DNA of 8,390 bases from Candidatus Zhuqueibacterota bacterium (GCA_003644825.1 QNDJ01000051.1:1-8390), one strand, 5' to 3'; positions 1 through 7,270 are shown, numbered from the stretch's first letter. The notes: generated by a model from the letters alone, not told the origin. Program-made: numbers and translations.

Positions 1-1328
1 AAATAATATTTTGATTTTTTATGTTTATCTATATAAAGATTGGTTATAAGATACCTCAGAGCATCCATCGAATGACTTGTTATATCATCTTTCAGAGGCT
101 CATCGCTATTCTTTTTAAGAACATATCCTTTAATATCACTTATCATTCTTTTCATCTGTGGAGAAAAGAATAGACTTACTTCACCTGTAGATGAAAGTAT
201 CTTCTCTCTAACAAGGTCAATTCCGACTTTCAAAGGGCAATTTATATAACTCACTTTTATACCTGCTTTTTTCAGCCTTTCAATTGAGGATATTCCCTCA
301 TCTCTCTTTTGAGCACCTGCTGGGTCACAAAATGTCATTTCTATATCTCTTTCATCTATTCCTATCTCTTTATCTATCCTCTTAACTTCTTCAATTAATT
401 CGAATATTGTATTGTCTTCACCAACCCATTCTCTTAACAGATATATGTTAGATTCTTTATCCATCTGTGCCCATAAAACATAGGGCGTATGATATCCAAA
501 ATCTATGCTCCTGAAACTCCTGTATTCTTGATTATATTCACAATCCATAACATTTCTCTTCTCAAGAAAATTTTTGTATACTCTATTCCCCCCTACATCC
601 AGGTTCATCTCCTGTTCTCTATCCCATGTTTCCTGGCTGATACCTTTTTGAGCTTCCTTTTTCCATTCTTCATCTTTTTCTGGATGAAGGCTGTAATGAA
701 CATCAATCTTGCAAAATCCCTCTTTTTCTGCATTTAAATACAATTGACCATGCTTTGTATGGCTCCCATTGGAAGTGGAAATACCTATGAATTTTCCTCC
801 ACCATCCAGGGCTGGCTGTAATGAATTAAATATCTCTTCCGCATAAGGAACAAATCCAAATTCATCTATTATGACCCTTTTAGGAGAATATGTCCTCCCG
901 GCCTCCGGATCCGCTGGAAGCGAAATCATTCTCGAACCTGTCCCTTTCAATTCCAGTACATTCTTATTATTATATCCGAGATTCACTTTCATATATTCCG
1001 GAAGTCTCCGATATATAAATCTGGCTCGCCATAGTAACTCCTGTGCTGTTTTCAGTTTCCGGGATATAAAAAGATTATCTGAATATCCCCTGAATATACA
1101 TTCCCATAAAACATAAGCAACAACTATCCAGCTCACAAGCATCTGTCTGGATTTCAGAATCACTATCAATCTTTCTCTTTCAAATGTTCTCACCAGATTC
1201 TTAAGATAATTCCAGTCAGGAAATAACCTCTCTCCTCTCAGCCGGTCAAAGGTTTTAACATAACCAGTTAAAAAATACCAGGGGTCTTTAAAACATTTTT
1301 CAAGTTCTTTAAATTCATTTCTTCTCAT
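1..1328 (-). CDS. terL: Phage terminase large subunit (partial, runs off the window edge)
   Basis: This is the ATP-driven DNA packaging motor and headful/site nuclease, which docks on the portal and fills the prohead. I translated it by hand: 442 codons are open from the ATG at 1328 to position 1, with no stop. A TGA lies three codons upstream of the ATG, so this is the first possible start. The ATPase part has a Walker A-like motif KSRQMLVSW (residues 59-67), a Walker B VIIDE (152-156) and a coupling-motif candidate GISTSNG (182-188). The RNase H-like nuclease part has the three expected acidic positions: D276 in SIDFGY, D335 in FCDPAG and D422 in SMDALRY. It overlaps the small-subunit gene by 14 nt and has only a weak GAGAGA ribosome site, so translation is probably coupled. 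The third nuclease aspartate is already passed, so only a short C-terminal tail should be missing. Confidence 0.96.
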   Translation of the reverse strand, partial: MRRNEFKELEKCFKDPWYFLTGYVKTFDRLRGERLFPDWNYLKNLVRTFERERLIVILKSRQMLVSWIVVAYVLWECIFRGYSDNLFISRKLKTAQELLWRARFIYRRLPEYMKVNLGYNNKNVLELKGTGSRMISLPADPEAGRTYSPKRVIIDEFGFVPYAEEIFNSLQPALDGGGKFIGISTSNGSHTKHGQLYLNAEKEGFCKIDVHYSLHPEKDEEWKKEAQKGISQETWDREQEMNLDVGGNRVYKNFLEKRNVMDCEYNQEYRSFRSIDFGYHTPYVLWAQMDKESNIYLLREWVGEDNTIFELIEEVKRIDKEIGIDERDIEMTFCDPAGAQKRDEGISSIERLKKAGIKVSYINCPLKVGIDLVREKILSSTGEVSLFFSPQMKRMISDIKGYVLKKNSDEPLKDDITSHSMDALRYLITNLYIDKHKKSKYY

Positions 1329-1683
1329 TTTCTCTCAATATCTTTAATGCATCCTCGGTAGTTAAATTGTTAGTTATATCTATCCGTGTTTTCTTTTTCT
1401 GAGCTTGGTCAAGTATCAACTTAATTGCCTGAACATTACCTTTCTTCGCATTCTCTATTAATGCATCAAGAACCTTTGGAAGCTCCTTACTTATCTTCAT
1501 CATTGCTCTGCAGTAAACCTCATTCATTATCAGTTCATCTTTCAGCCAGTTGTTTATCATCCTTACACTTACACCTATATCCCGGGCTACTGCTTTCTTC
1601 GTGGTTCCATTACCATTCCCAACAAGATATTCTATAAATTCTATCTGTTTCTTTGTAAACCTGTTATTTTTATCCTTATTCAT
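1315..1683 (-). CDS. terS: Phage terminase small subunit
   Basis: This 122-aa protein is the likely DNA-recognition subunit of the terminase, binding the packaging site and handing DNA to the large subunit. Residues about 10-50 form a helix-turn-helix unit: KKQIEFIEYL, then TTKKAVARDIGVSVRMINNW, then LKD. This is the pattern of phBC6A51-type and related small terminases. Residues 55-95 are helical (oligomerisation region) and the last 25 residues are charged. Position immediately before the large terminase, with a 14-nt overlap, is the strongest support. The ATG at 1683 has only a weak GGAAT ribosome site, and there is no upstream ATG in frame before a TGA at 1707. A generic HTH regulator is the alternative, but the neighbour makes that unlikely. 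Confidence 0.85.
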   Translation of the reverse strand: MNKDKNNRFTKKQIEFIEYLVGNGNGTTKKAVARDIGVSVRMINNWLKDELIMNEVYCRAMMKISKELPKVLDALIENAKKGNVQAIKLILDQAQKKKTRIDITNNLTTEDALKILRENEKK

Positions 1684-1735
1684 TTTTTTATTATTCCATT
1701 TAATTCATTCCTGATTTCTGCCTTTTTGTTAATTT

Positions 1736-2737
1736 TTATAAATCCCAGGAAATGTTTTTTTGAACCTTCAGTCCTTTCCGTCTGTATCCCGGGAATTTGA
1801 CATATTTCCTCAAATACTGAACTGCTGTAATCCTGTGTTTTTCCGCAACTTCAAGAAGTTGTTTTGAGGCAAGGTCTACATCATCATTTTTTGCATCAAT
1901 TATCAGTTTTTGTGCATAAAATTTATTCATCAAATACAATGTATAAAAGCTTTCTCCATATTTCAATTCAAGCTCTTGTGTGCTGTCCAAAGATTCCAGA
2001 AGAGACTCGGGTATTAAACTGACTATATATGTATGAGCACTATCTATCATTAACGAAATAAACGAGTCTCTTATTGATTCCTCTTTTTTATAGTCAATAT
2101 AAACTTTACTTCCAGATTCAATATTTCCACTTTCAAGCCTTGCAATAGAACCCCTCTCATAATTTATCGAATAATCAATGTCCTTGAGAAAAATTTTATA
2201 ATAACTATAAAAAACTTTAACTTTATTTTCTACTGTAATCTTTGCTGAAAATTCACATAAAGATGAACCTTCACCTGTTGAAGCGCCTGCCGCTGTTCCC
2301 GGTTCACCACTATAAACAAGCCTTTTTATCTTTCCTGAAGGGTAATCCATTTCATAATCTTTTCCCTCTACCATTTCTATTTCTTCCTCCAGGTCATAAA
2401 CCTTTACAGTTCCTTTTATTATATCATTATTTCCTAAATTTACCCATTCAGAACCCGTGAAGGTTATAACTTCCGGTGGGAGAACCCTGACCTCCTTTTT
2501 CACCCGCTCCGAATCCACTACAATATTCTTATGATTAAGATAATTTTCCCTGGTTCCAGATATTATCTGTTCCTCATTCTGGATTATACCTGATTCTGTA
2601 GTTACCTGAAACATCTCCTTAACTGTAGAAATATCTGTAAACCATTTTTTTATTGATATTACCGCACTGAATTCTATCCTCTCACTTCCAGAAGGAGTCG
2701 TGAGTTCAATCGATCTTGAAGGACCTCTTTTTGACAT
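1736..2737 (-). CDS. Probable phage structural protein with duplicated beta module and helical C-terminus
   Basis: I do not recognise this 333-aa protein by family name. There is no signal peptide. Residues about 105-140 and 170-218 look like two copies of one beta module: VKVYDLEEEIEMVEGKDYEM followed by DYPSGKIKRL, and VKVFYSYYKIFLKDIDYSIN followed by YERGSIARL and GSKVYIDYKKEE. The pattern of a V-x-V strand, a DY-x-x-x-Y core and a G-x-I-x-R-L turn is common in phage tail, neck and baseplate proteins. A Gly/Ala/Ser-rich linker (145-160) separates the copies. Residues 220-312 are mostly helical, and the tail 313-333 is basic and aromatic. The start codon is 2 nt after the stop of the 691-aa gene, with GGAG inside that gene's end, so the two are probably translated together. 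A virion, neck or adaptor protein is the most likely role, inferred from location and fold style. Confidence 0.6.
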   Translation of the reverse strand: MSKRGPSRSIELTTPSGSERIEFSAVISIKKWFTDISTVKEMFQVTTESGIIQNEEQIISGTRENYLNHKNIVVDSERVKKEVRVLPPEVITFTGSEWVNLGNNDIIKGTVKVYDLEEEIEMVEGKDYEMDYPSGKIKRLVYSGEPGTAAGASTGEGSSLCEFSAKITVENKVKVFYSYYKIFLKDIDYSINYERGSIARLESGNIESGSKVYIDYKKEESIRDSFISLMIDSAHTYIVSLIPESLLESLDSTQELELKYGESFYTLYLMNKFYAQKLIIDAKNDDVDLASKQLLEVAEKHRITAVQYLRKYVKFPGYRRKGLKVQKNISWDL

Positions 2738-2739
2738 AA

Positions 2740-4815
2740 TTATTTTTTATCTCCATCTTTTGAATAAACTCTTAATATATATCTGGTGGATGGTTTAACT
2801 CTTAAAAAAACACCAGTTGAATCACCCCAGTCAGTAAAAGTACCCCACGCCCAGGATGAATCAACCGTTGCAAATCCCCTTAATTCTTTTGTCGTTACAT
2901 CAAAAAAGTATCCTGATAAGCTATCCTGAATCGAATAGTATGTATACTCCGGGTTGTTCCCGGGGTCAATAACAAAATATATTGAGTCTTTAGACCATAT
3001 ATAGGCAGTATCAATATCCGGAACCTCTGCCCATGTCCATAAAGAATCTATAAATGGTGAGCACCATATACTATCGTTATTTTTAGCCTGAGCCTTAAAA
3101 ATTATCTTTATATTAGGACTGTAATAACTTATGGTAAAAGTATCCCAGGCTGATTTAACAAATTGCTGAAAATAACCAGAAGATTCTCCTCCAGGCTCAA
3201 TGTAAACCGAGAATGTAGAATCATAAAGATAATAGTAAGTATTACTCAGGTTTGAATCCGGTATGAAAGTAATTGTAAGAGTTGTCTCGGATGTATCAAT
3301 AACCGTTATTTCAGGTATATCCGCATAAGTCCAGGCATATTCAACTTCAGATTGACCGGTATTGCCGAAGGAATCGAACGTCCAGAATTTAAAACCTACA
3401 CGTTTGTTGCCGACAGGAACATTTAAGGTATCTCTAATGGTATCAATTCCACCTGTTCCACCAAATAGTATAGTATCGTGTACTAAAAAGCCAGAACTGT
3501 CAACAATCCAGAATCCTTCTCTTGAGAGATTTGAATCAAGAGCCTGTAAAACAGCCTGAGTATCATTGAGAATAAATAGAGTATCATCCCAGGGATCAGC
3601 GAATGGTGGAGTTGTAAACCAGACTTCAAGTTTTGGCCTCAAAGAAGGGTCAGCCGTATATTCAGAATGAGCACCCTGAAAAACATTCTGTGCACCTGAC
3701 TCACTATCGGTATGCCTCGCAATAAATCCGTGGTTAGGATATACCCTGTGCACTATATCAGCAATAAAGGTATCAATCCTGAACGAGTACCACCCGCTCT
3801 GGGTATGATTAAAAGTAATAGTATCAGAATAAGCATACGTCCTCCAGGAACCCCCACTCCATTGTTGACCGGATTGCGCAGAATCCCAGCAAACTTCAGT
3901 TTCAACCCAGGGAGTATCGACCATTGAGAAAAAAACGCTCTCATCGTAATCACCGATAGCTGAATAATAAAGAGATAGTTTTGCAGAATCAATAGTCGCA
4001 TTTGACGGAATACTATCAGTAATGGCAGGAAATTTAATAAGATAGCGGAAGGGTCCCGAGGTACTCCATTTACCGGTAAAATAGTAAAATACGGTCACAG
4101 TGCCCCAGTTAGCAGTTGAATTACTCTGAGATATAACAGCATCTTCAATATCAGATTCTGACCAGATGCAAGTTGAGGGATCAATTTTAACAGGATAAGA
4201 AACACCAGCAGTATCTATCTTAATGTTAATAAAATAAAGCTCATTAAAATGACCGATTTTAAAAGTAATAGGTACAGGGTTACCCTCTGAATCAAAAGCA
4301 GTAAGCCTGGGTATATAGAACACAGGTTCCGTAATTCTATCTTTAAAGAAACGCACAGTATCTTTAAATTTTGCAAATTTAAGATTACTTATAATCTGGA
4401 AAGAAAATTCCAGAGGTCCCCCATCTTTAACGATAATATACTCTTTTAATCCTTTGGAATAGGGCGTAAGAATAATATCGGTACTTTTCCATACATTATA
4501 GAATATAAGTGAATTTTTGACGATTGTTCCAGGACTCAGGGCTGGATTAACCGGTTTATAGACTACATAAAAACCATTTTGTTCGATTTTATAAATAGAA
4601 GGTTCATTAGAATTGAACCTTAAGAGAAAACGATTAGTACGGACATAATGAGTATAATCAGAAATTGAATAAGATGAAATTGATAAATCAGATGTCCTGT
4701 TAAATAATACAGATTTTTTCACTCTGCGATAAATCTCATTCCTTATCTGACATACTGATGTTGAAGGAATCAGTGTTAATATTGAAATTAACAGAAAAAT
4801 TATTCTTTTCAGCAT
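2740..4815 (-). CDS. Large exported protein with DNRLRE domain and fibronectin-like modules
   Basis: This 691-aa protein opens with a basic MLKR and a hydrophobic stretch (residues 5-17, FLLISILTLIP…), a Sec signal peptide with cleavage probably near residues 20-23. Residues about 60-215 match the region found before DNRLRE domains in WapA/Rhs-type surface proteins: YNVWKSTDIIL, GLKEYIIV and a closing YPVKIDPS. Residues 217-400 are a DNRLRE domain: a WGTVTVFYYF entry, a SAKLSLYY strand, TPWVETEVCWDSA and a closing RPKLEVWF. The rest (402-691) is about three beta-sandwich units; two are joined by similar linkers, AWTYADIPEI (494-503) and LWTWAEVPDI (592-601). The last unit ends abruptly at LRVYSKDGDKK. 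No catalytic motif is visible. GAGGTG lies 7 nt before the ATG, inside the end of the 98-aa gene, with a 7-nt overlap. It may act as a surface, adhesion or fibre-like protein. Its low Lys/Glu content differs from its neighbours and could mark later acquisition. Confidence 0.85.
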   Translation of the reverse strand: MLKRIIFLLISILTLIPSTSVCQIRNEIYRRVKKSVLFNRTSDLSISSYSISDYTHYVRTNRFLLRFNSNEPSIYKIEQNGFYVVYKPVNPALSPGTIVKNSLIFYNVWKSTDIILTPYSKGLKEYIIVKDGGPLEFSFQIISNLKFAKFKDTVRFFKDRITEPVFYIPRLTAFDSEGNPVPITFKIGHFNELYFINIKIDTAGVSYPVKIDPSTCIWSESDIEDAVISQSNSTANWGTVTVFYYFTGKWSTSGPFRYLIKFPAITDSIPSNATIDSAKLSLYYSAIGDYDESVFFSMVDTPWVETEVCWDSAQSGQQWSGGSWRTYAYSDTITFNHTQSGWYSFRIDTFIADIVHRVYPNHGFIARHTDSESGAQNVFQGAHSEYTADPSLRPKLEVWFTTPPFADPWDDTLFILNDTQAVLQALDSNLSREGFWIVDSSGFLVHDTILFGGTGGIDTIRDTLNVPVGNKRVGFKFWTFDSFGNTGQSEVEYAWTYADIPEITVIDTSETTLTITFIPDSNLSNTYYYLYDSTFSVYIEPGGESSGYFQQFVKSAWDTFTISYYSPNIKIIFKAQAKNNDSIWCSPFIDSLWTWAEVPDIDTAYIWSKDSIYFVIDPGNNPEYTYYSIQDSLSGYFFDVTTKELRGFATVDSSWAWGTFTDWGDSTGVFLRVKPSTRYILRVYSKDGDKK

Positions 4816-5105
4816 TTCTTACACCTCGGATGTGGATGTTTTTTATATGAAATTCCAACTACATATTCTTTTTCTCCATCAGACCAGCCTATGAATTCTC
4901 CTTCAATTTTTATTACTCCAGATTCTGTTATAAACTCATAGTAATGGACAAAATGTTTAAAATTCTTGACGTCTTTATGTATCTTAAAAAAAGGAAGAGC
5001 ATCAATCCAGACCATCCTTATCCTGTCTATATCAAGCTCGTTCCAGCTGTATTTTCCCCCCTCAAAATACAGCCTTCCTTCATCGTCTATTGCATTCCAT
5101 CCCAT
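4809..5105 (-). CDS. Small conserved-looking phage protein, function unknown
   Basis: This 98-aa protein has no signal peptide or membrane segment. It begins MGWNAIDDEGRLYFEGGKYS and continues with WNELDIDRIRMVWIDALPFF, then an aromatic stretch HFVHYYEF, a GVIKIEGEFIGWSDGEKEYVV strand pair split by IGW, and a Cys/His-rich tail KHPHPRCKKC. This architecture resembles short phage and archaeal proteins of unknown function beginning MGW-x-A-I-D, but I cannot name a family. AAGGGG lies just upstream of the ATG. The last codons double as the ribosome site (GAGGTG) of the downstream exported gene, which overlaps by 7 nt, so translation of the two should be linked. The tail has two Cys and two His, but the spacing (HPHPRCKKC) is too tight for a standard zinc finger. 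Confidence 0.65.
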   Translation of the reverse strand: MGWNAIDDEGRLYFEGGKYSWNELDIDRIRMVWIDALPFFKIHKDVKNFKHFVHYYEFITESGVIKIEGEFIGWSDGEKEYVVGISYKKHPHPRCKKC

Positions 5106-5119
5106 TTTATGCCCCTTTT

Positions 5120-5638
5120 TTATGCTGAATAATCAAACTTACAACAAAACTTAAATCCACCATTCAACCCTTTATTTGACCCGACTGGTTCACTTTTATT
5201 AATATTTATAGCAAGATAAATATACTGGGAGGTATCATTGTGCCCTGTTCCTGTTATTGCTCCTCCATTCATTCTCTGCAAATTTGATGAAGGTTCACTT
5301 TGAGGGCATATACCAGGATTGCCAGACGATACCTCCCCTACACTCTTATTCTGTGTCCATACACTTGTTATATCTAAATAAAACTCGTTTCCGGTCCCTT
5401 CAAAAATTGAATTCTGAGAAAGAAAAAATTTCATATTACTTATACTGGCATTTCCTTTCAAATCCTTTGCCCTGAACCAGCAGACCCTGGGCCCAGCATT
5501 GGCATTGCTTCCTGTGTTGTTTACTATCCCGAAATCAAGTGGATTATTTATATCTATGATGCTCCCGGCTGTAGTCCTGTCCGCTGGCTCAGATAAACTA
5601 ATATCGTATGTCCTGAACTCTACTTCTGGTATTGCCAT
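5120..5638 (-). CDS. Beta-rich 172-aa phage protein, function unknown
   Basis: I recognise no named family. There is no signal peptide, unlike the genes on either side. The sequence is rich in Asn, Gly, Ser and Thr with alternating hydrophobic residues, suggesting a beta sandwich or jelly roll. Visible landmarks are RVCWFRAKDLKGNASISNMK (51-70), NEFYLDITSVW (84-94), a Gly/Thr-rich loop GGAITGTGHNDTSQYIYLAI (125-144) and a closing FKFCCKFDYSA. The WFRAKDLKGNASISNMKFFL segment followed by a terminal FDYS has the look of phage surface or decoration proteins, but this is only an impression. AGGG precedes the ATG at suitable spacing, and the gap to the upstream gene is 8 nt. Four cysteines (53, 111, 165, 166) could form disulfides if the protein is exposed on the particle. 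Confidence 0.65.
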   Translation of the reverse strand: MAIPEVEFRTYDISLSEPADRTTAGSIIDINNPLDFGIVNNTGSNANAGPRVCWFRAKDLKGNASISNMKFFLSQNSIFEGTGNEFYLDITSVWTQNKSVGEVSSGNPGICPQSEPSSNLQRMNGGAITGTGHNDTSQYIYLAININKSEPVGSNKGLNGGFKFCCKFDYSA

Positions 5639-5646
5639 CTTATTCC

Positions 5647-6102
5647 CTATCTATTTGTATATTGAATAACTATCCTTGAGCCACCTCCACCCTTTACCCT
5701 GCTGGTAAATATGGTATCACTGAATTTCAGAGTACAGGGTAAAGCAGGAAAATAAACTGTATCCACAGAAAAATAATATCTATCAACTACTGATGAATCA
5801 ACTAAAACAGAATCATATAAAGAACCCGAATAAAAATAAAATACAGTTGGTGAGTCCAATACGCTCTCTGTCATTATATCAATTCTGTTTATCTGAATAC
5901 CCTGATTAAGGTGGAATATCGCTATGTTTTGATTTGTTACCGAATCCGTATCAAAAACCATTATGAAATTGTTAGCTTTTCCATCAATATAATTTTTAAC
6001 ATTCTTCCACCAGCTTCTGGGTATTTTCGGGTCTTTAACCTGTGAATGCAATTCCCCAAAACTGAATAACAATACAAAAATAACCAGAACTCTCTTCAAC
6101 AT
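5647..6102 (-). CDS. Small exported beta protein in the head operon
   Basis: This 151-aa protein has a clear Sec signal peptide: MLKR, then VLVIFVLLFSFGEL, then HSQ, with cleavage probably after residues 20-21. The mature part starts with a short Trp-rich stretch (PRSWWKNVKNYIDG) and then becomes a beta sandwich: FIMVFDTDSV, NIAIFHLNQG, INRIDIM, TVFYFYSGS, RYYFSVDTVYF, PALPCTLKFSDTIF and a closing GGGGSRIVIQYTNR. The end (aLPcTLKFsdtIf…GGGG…IVIQY) resembles small beta-sandwich proteins in phage structural clusters that normally lack a signal peptide. A good ribosome site, AAGGAGA, lies 8 nt before the ATG. It follows the capsid gene after a strong stem-loop. An outer-surface or periplasmic protein with a phage-type fold is my reading; function unknown. 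Confidence 0.75.
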   Translation of the reverse strand: MLKRVLVIFVLLFSFGELHSQVKDPKIPRSWWKNVKNYIDGKANNFIMVFDTDSVTNQNIAIFHLNQGIQINRIDIMTESVLDSPTVFYFYSGSLYDSVLVDSSVVDRYYFSVDTVYFPALPCTLKFSDTIFTSRVKGGGGSRIVIQYTNR

Positions 6103-6130
6103 CTTTTATATCTCCTTTTTTTATGAACCT

Positions 6131-6176
6131 GTGAGTATATGAGTATTCTAAAAGGCTCATTTACTCATATACTCAC
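6131..6176 (-). promoter_or_regulatory. Perfect 15-bp stem-loop after the capsid gene
   Basis: GTGAGTATATGAGTA (6131-6145) and its exact reverse complement TACTCATATACTCAC (6162-6176) enclose a 16-nt loop. On the minus-strand transcript the stem begins about 17 nt after the capsid stop codon and ends about 13 nt before the ribosome site of the next gene. The transcript continues AGGTTCATAAAA, so there is no U-tract and it is not a standard intrinsic terminator. A 3'-end stabiliser, a processing site or a partial attenuator separating the highly expressed capsid gene from the rest is the likely role. On the plus strand the stem is followed by TTTTGTTG, a weak terminator-like context, but no plus-strand gene leads into it. 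Confidence 0.75.
6154..6176. repeat. Three short direct repeats, 8-bp period
   Basis: On the plus strand the units are CTCATTTA (6156-6163), CTCATATA (6164-6171) and CTCAC (6172-6176, partial). Two of the three units form one arm of the stem-loop and the third lies in its loop. The other arm carries two units in inverted orientation. Confidence 0.7.
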
Positions 6177-6193
6177 TTTTGTTGACTTATGAT

Positions 6194-7264
6194 TTAAGAT
6201 GCATCCAGAACCCTCGCAGCTCCTTTAAGAAATATGGAATACGCTGTACTTTCAGATATAGCTGTTTTTTCAAACTTCTGTTCAATTATCTTACTGACTT
6301 CTATAAGAAGTCCCTGTTCAATATATTTCTTTACGGCAAATCTTTTATCGAAACAGGCAATCTTTGAATCTGTAGCATTCCCATATTGAACAATCCTTGC
6401 GCCAAGCGGGGTTGGAACTTCACCGGTGAACTGAAGCCTGCTCCCCGCAAGTGGGTCTTTAAATTCCGGCAGACTGAGTATTGCAAGTTTACCGTTTTTA
6501 CTGCATATTATCCTGTTCATCTCAAATTTCTCAAGGTCAGTAAACACACTCAATAAATCCTCATATTTGAGATTATCCAGTCCGCCCGGGGTTTCTATAT
6601 TAATTGTGGGCGCTCCACCTGATACACCATCTCCATCCAGAATCGCATTATATACCGCTCCTATCTTTGCCTCCTGAATCCTGAAACCAATATACCAGAA
6701 TATTGATTTTACCTCAGATAAATCCCTGTTTCTCAACACACGATAAGAAAGGTTAATCTGTCTGCCAAAATCTCTGGCTTTAATTGACTTTGTCCGCTCA
6801 GTTATATTTATTAATGGCATCTCAGCACCTTCAGTTACTTCTCCAAGGTCAGACTCCTCATCCCCTGCCTCTGTAATATATAACGGTGTTACTGAACTAC
6901 CACTCATAGGAACCTCCACTCCACATAAATCATCTGCCTCCGGTTTCATCTTCATTCCGGTTTCAACATTTATCCTTATCCATTCTGGCACAAGCAAACT
7001 TACGGGGCTCTCATAAAAATCCTGTAATGTTATCCTCCTTTTCCCATCAGAACAAATGTTTGCAAGATATAATAGCCTTTCAAAAGCATTCAATGGTGAA
7101 ATTATATTACCATTCTTATCCTTATCTGAAGGGTCTTTCTCCTCAAGTAAGTCAAACAAACTTATCTTTTTGAATTTAGCCTCCTCATAAAGCTCAAGGC
7201 AGTTATTATTTTTCTTATCGGATTTAAGCTTCTCAAATAGTATTTTAGTTCTTTCAAAATCCAT
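6194..7264 (-). CDS. Phage major capsid protein, HK97 fold
   Basis: This 356-aa protein builds the icosahedral head. The N-terminal 85 residues are helical and charged (a delta-domain-like or N-arm region). An E-loop-like segment follows: EVTEGAEMPLINITERTKSI (142-161), then KARDFGRQINLSYRVLRNRD. The P-domain helix and turn EAKIGAVYNAILDGDGVSGG (198-217) follow. The A-domain part has NRIICSKNGKLAILSLPEFK (250-269), then LQFTGEVPTPLGARIVQYGN and KIACFDKRFAVKKYIEQGLL. The end, IIEQKFEKTAISESTAYSIF, has the FEKTAIS-type strand usual in capsid C-termini. AGGAGGA lies 6 nt before the ATG, as expected for the most abundant virion protein. It follows the cement protein by 16 nt. No protease gene is seen near it, so a separate protease may lie elsewhere or the protein may not be cleaved. 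Confidence 0.9.
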   Translation of the reverse strand: MDFERTKILFEKLKSDKKNNNCLELYEEAKFKKISLFDLLEEKDPSDKDKNGNIISPLNAFERLLYLANICSDGKRRITLQDFYESPVSLLVPEWIRINVETGMKMKPEADDLCGVEVPMSGSSVTPLYITEAGDEESDLGEVTEGAEMPLINITERTKSIKARDFGRQINLSYRVLRNRDLSEVKSIFWYIGFRIQEAKIGAVYNAILDGDGVSGGAPTINIETPGGLDNLKYEDLLSVFTDLEKFEMNRIICSKNGKLAILSLPEFKDPLAGSRLQFTGEVPTPLGARIVQYGNATDSKIACFDKRFAVKKYIEQGLLIEVSKIIEQKFEKTAISESTAYSIFLKGAARVLDAS

Positions 7265-7270
7265 CTCTAC

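Noticed and set aside
489-1116. Plus-strand open frames of about 80 codons
   Set aside because: They lie opposite the large terminase, whose reading frame is open with all catalytic motifs; the plus-strand products are low-complexity Phe/Ile/Ser-rich and lack ribosome sites.
3362-4001. Short open frames on both strands inside the 691-aa gene
   Set aside because: They are out-of-frame readings of a gene with a clear domain structure and have no motif or ribosome site of their own.
4813-4872. Lipoprotein signal in the 691-aa protein (Cys22)
   Set aside because: The residues before the cysteine (T-S-V) do not make a good lipobox, which prefers Leu at -3 and Gly/Ala at -1; a plain Sec signal peptide fits better.
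6131-6180. Intrinsic terminator after the capsid gene
   Set aside because: On the coding (minus) strand the stem is followed by AGGTTCATAA rather than a U-tract; only the plus strand has TTTTG, and no plus-strand gene leads into it.
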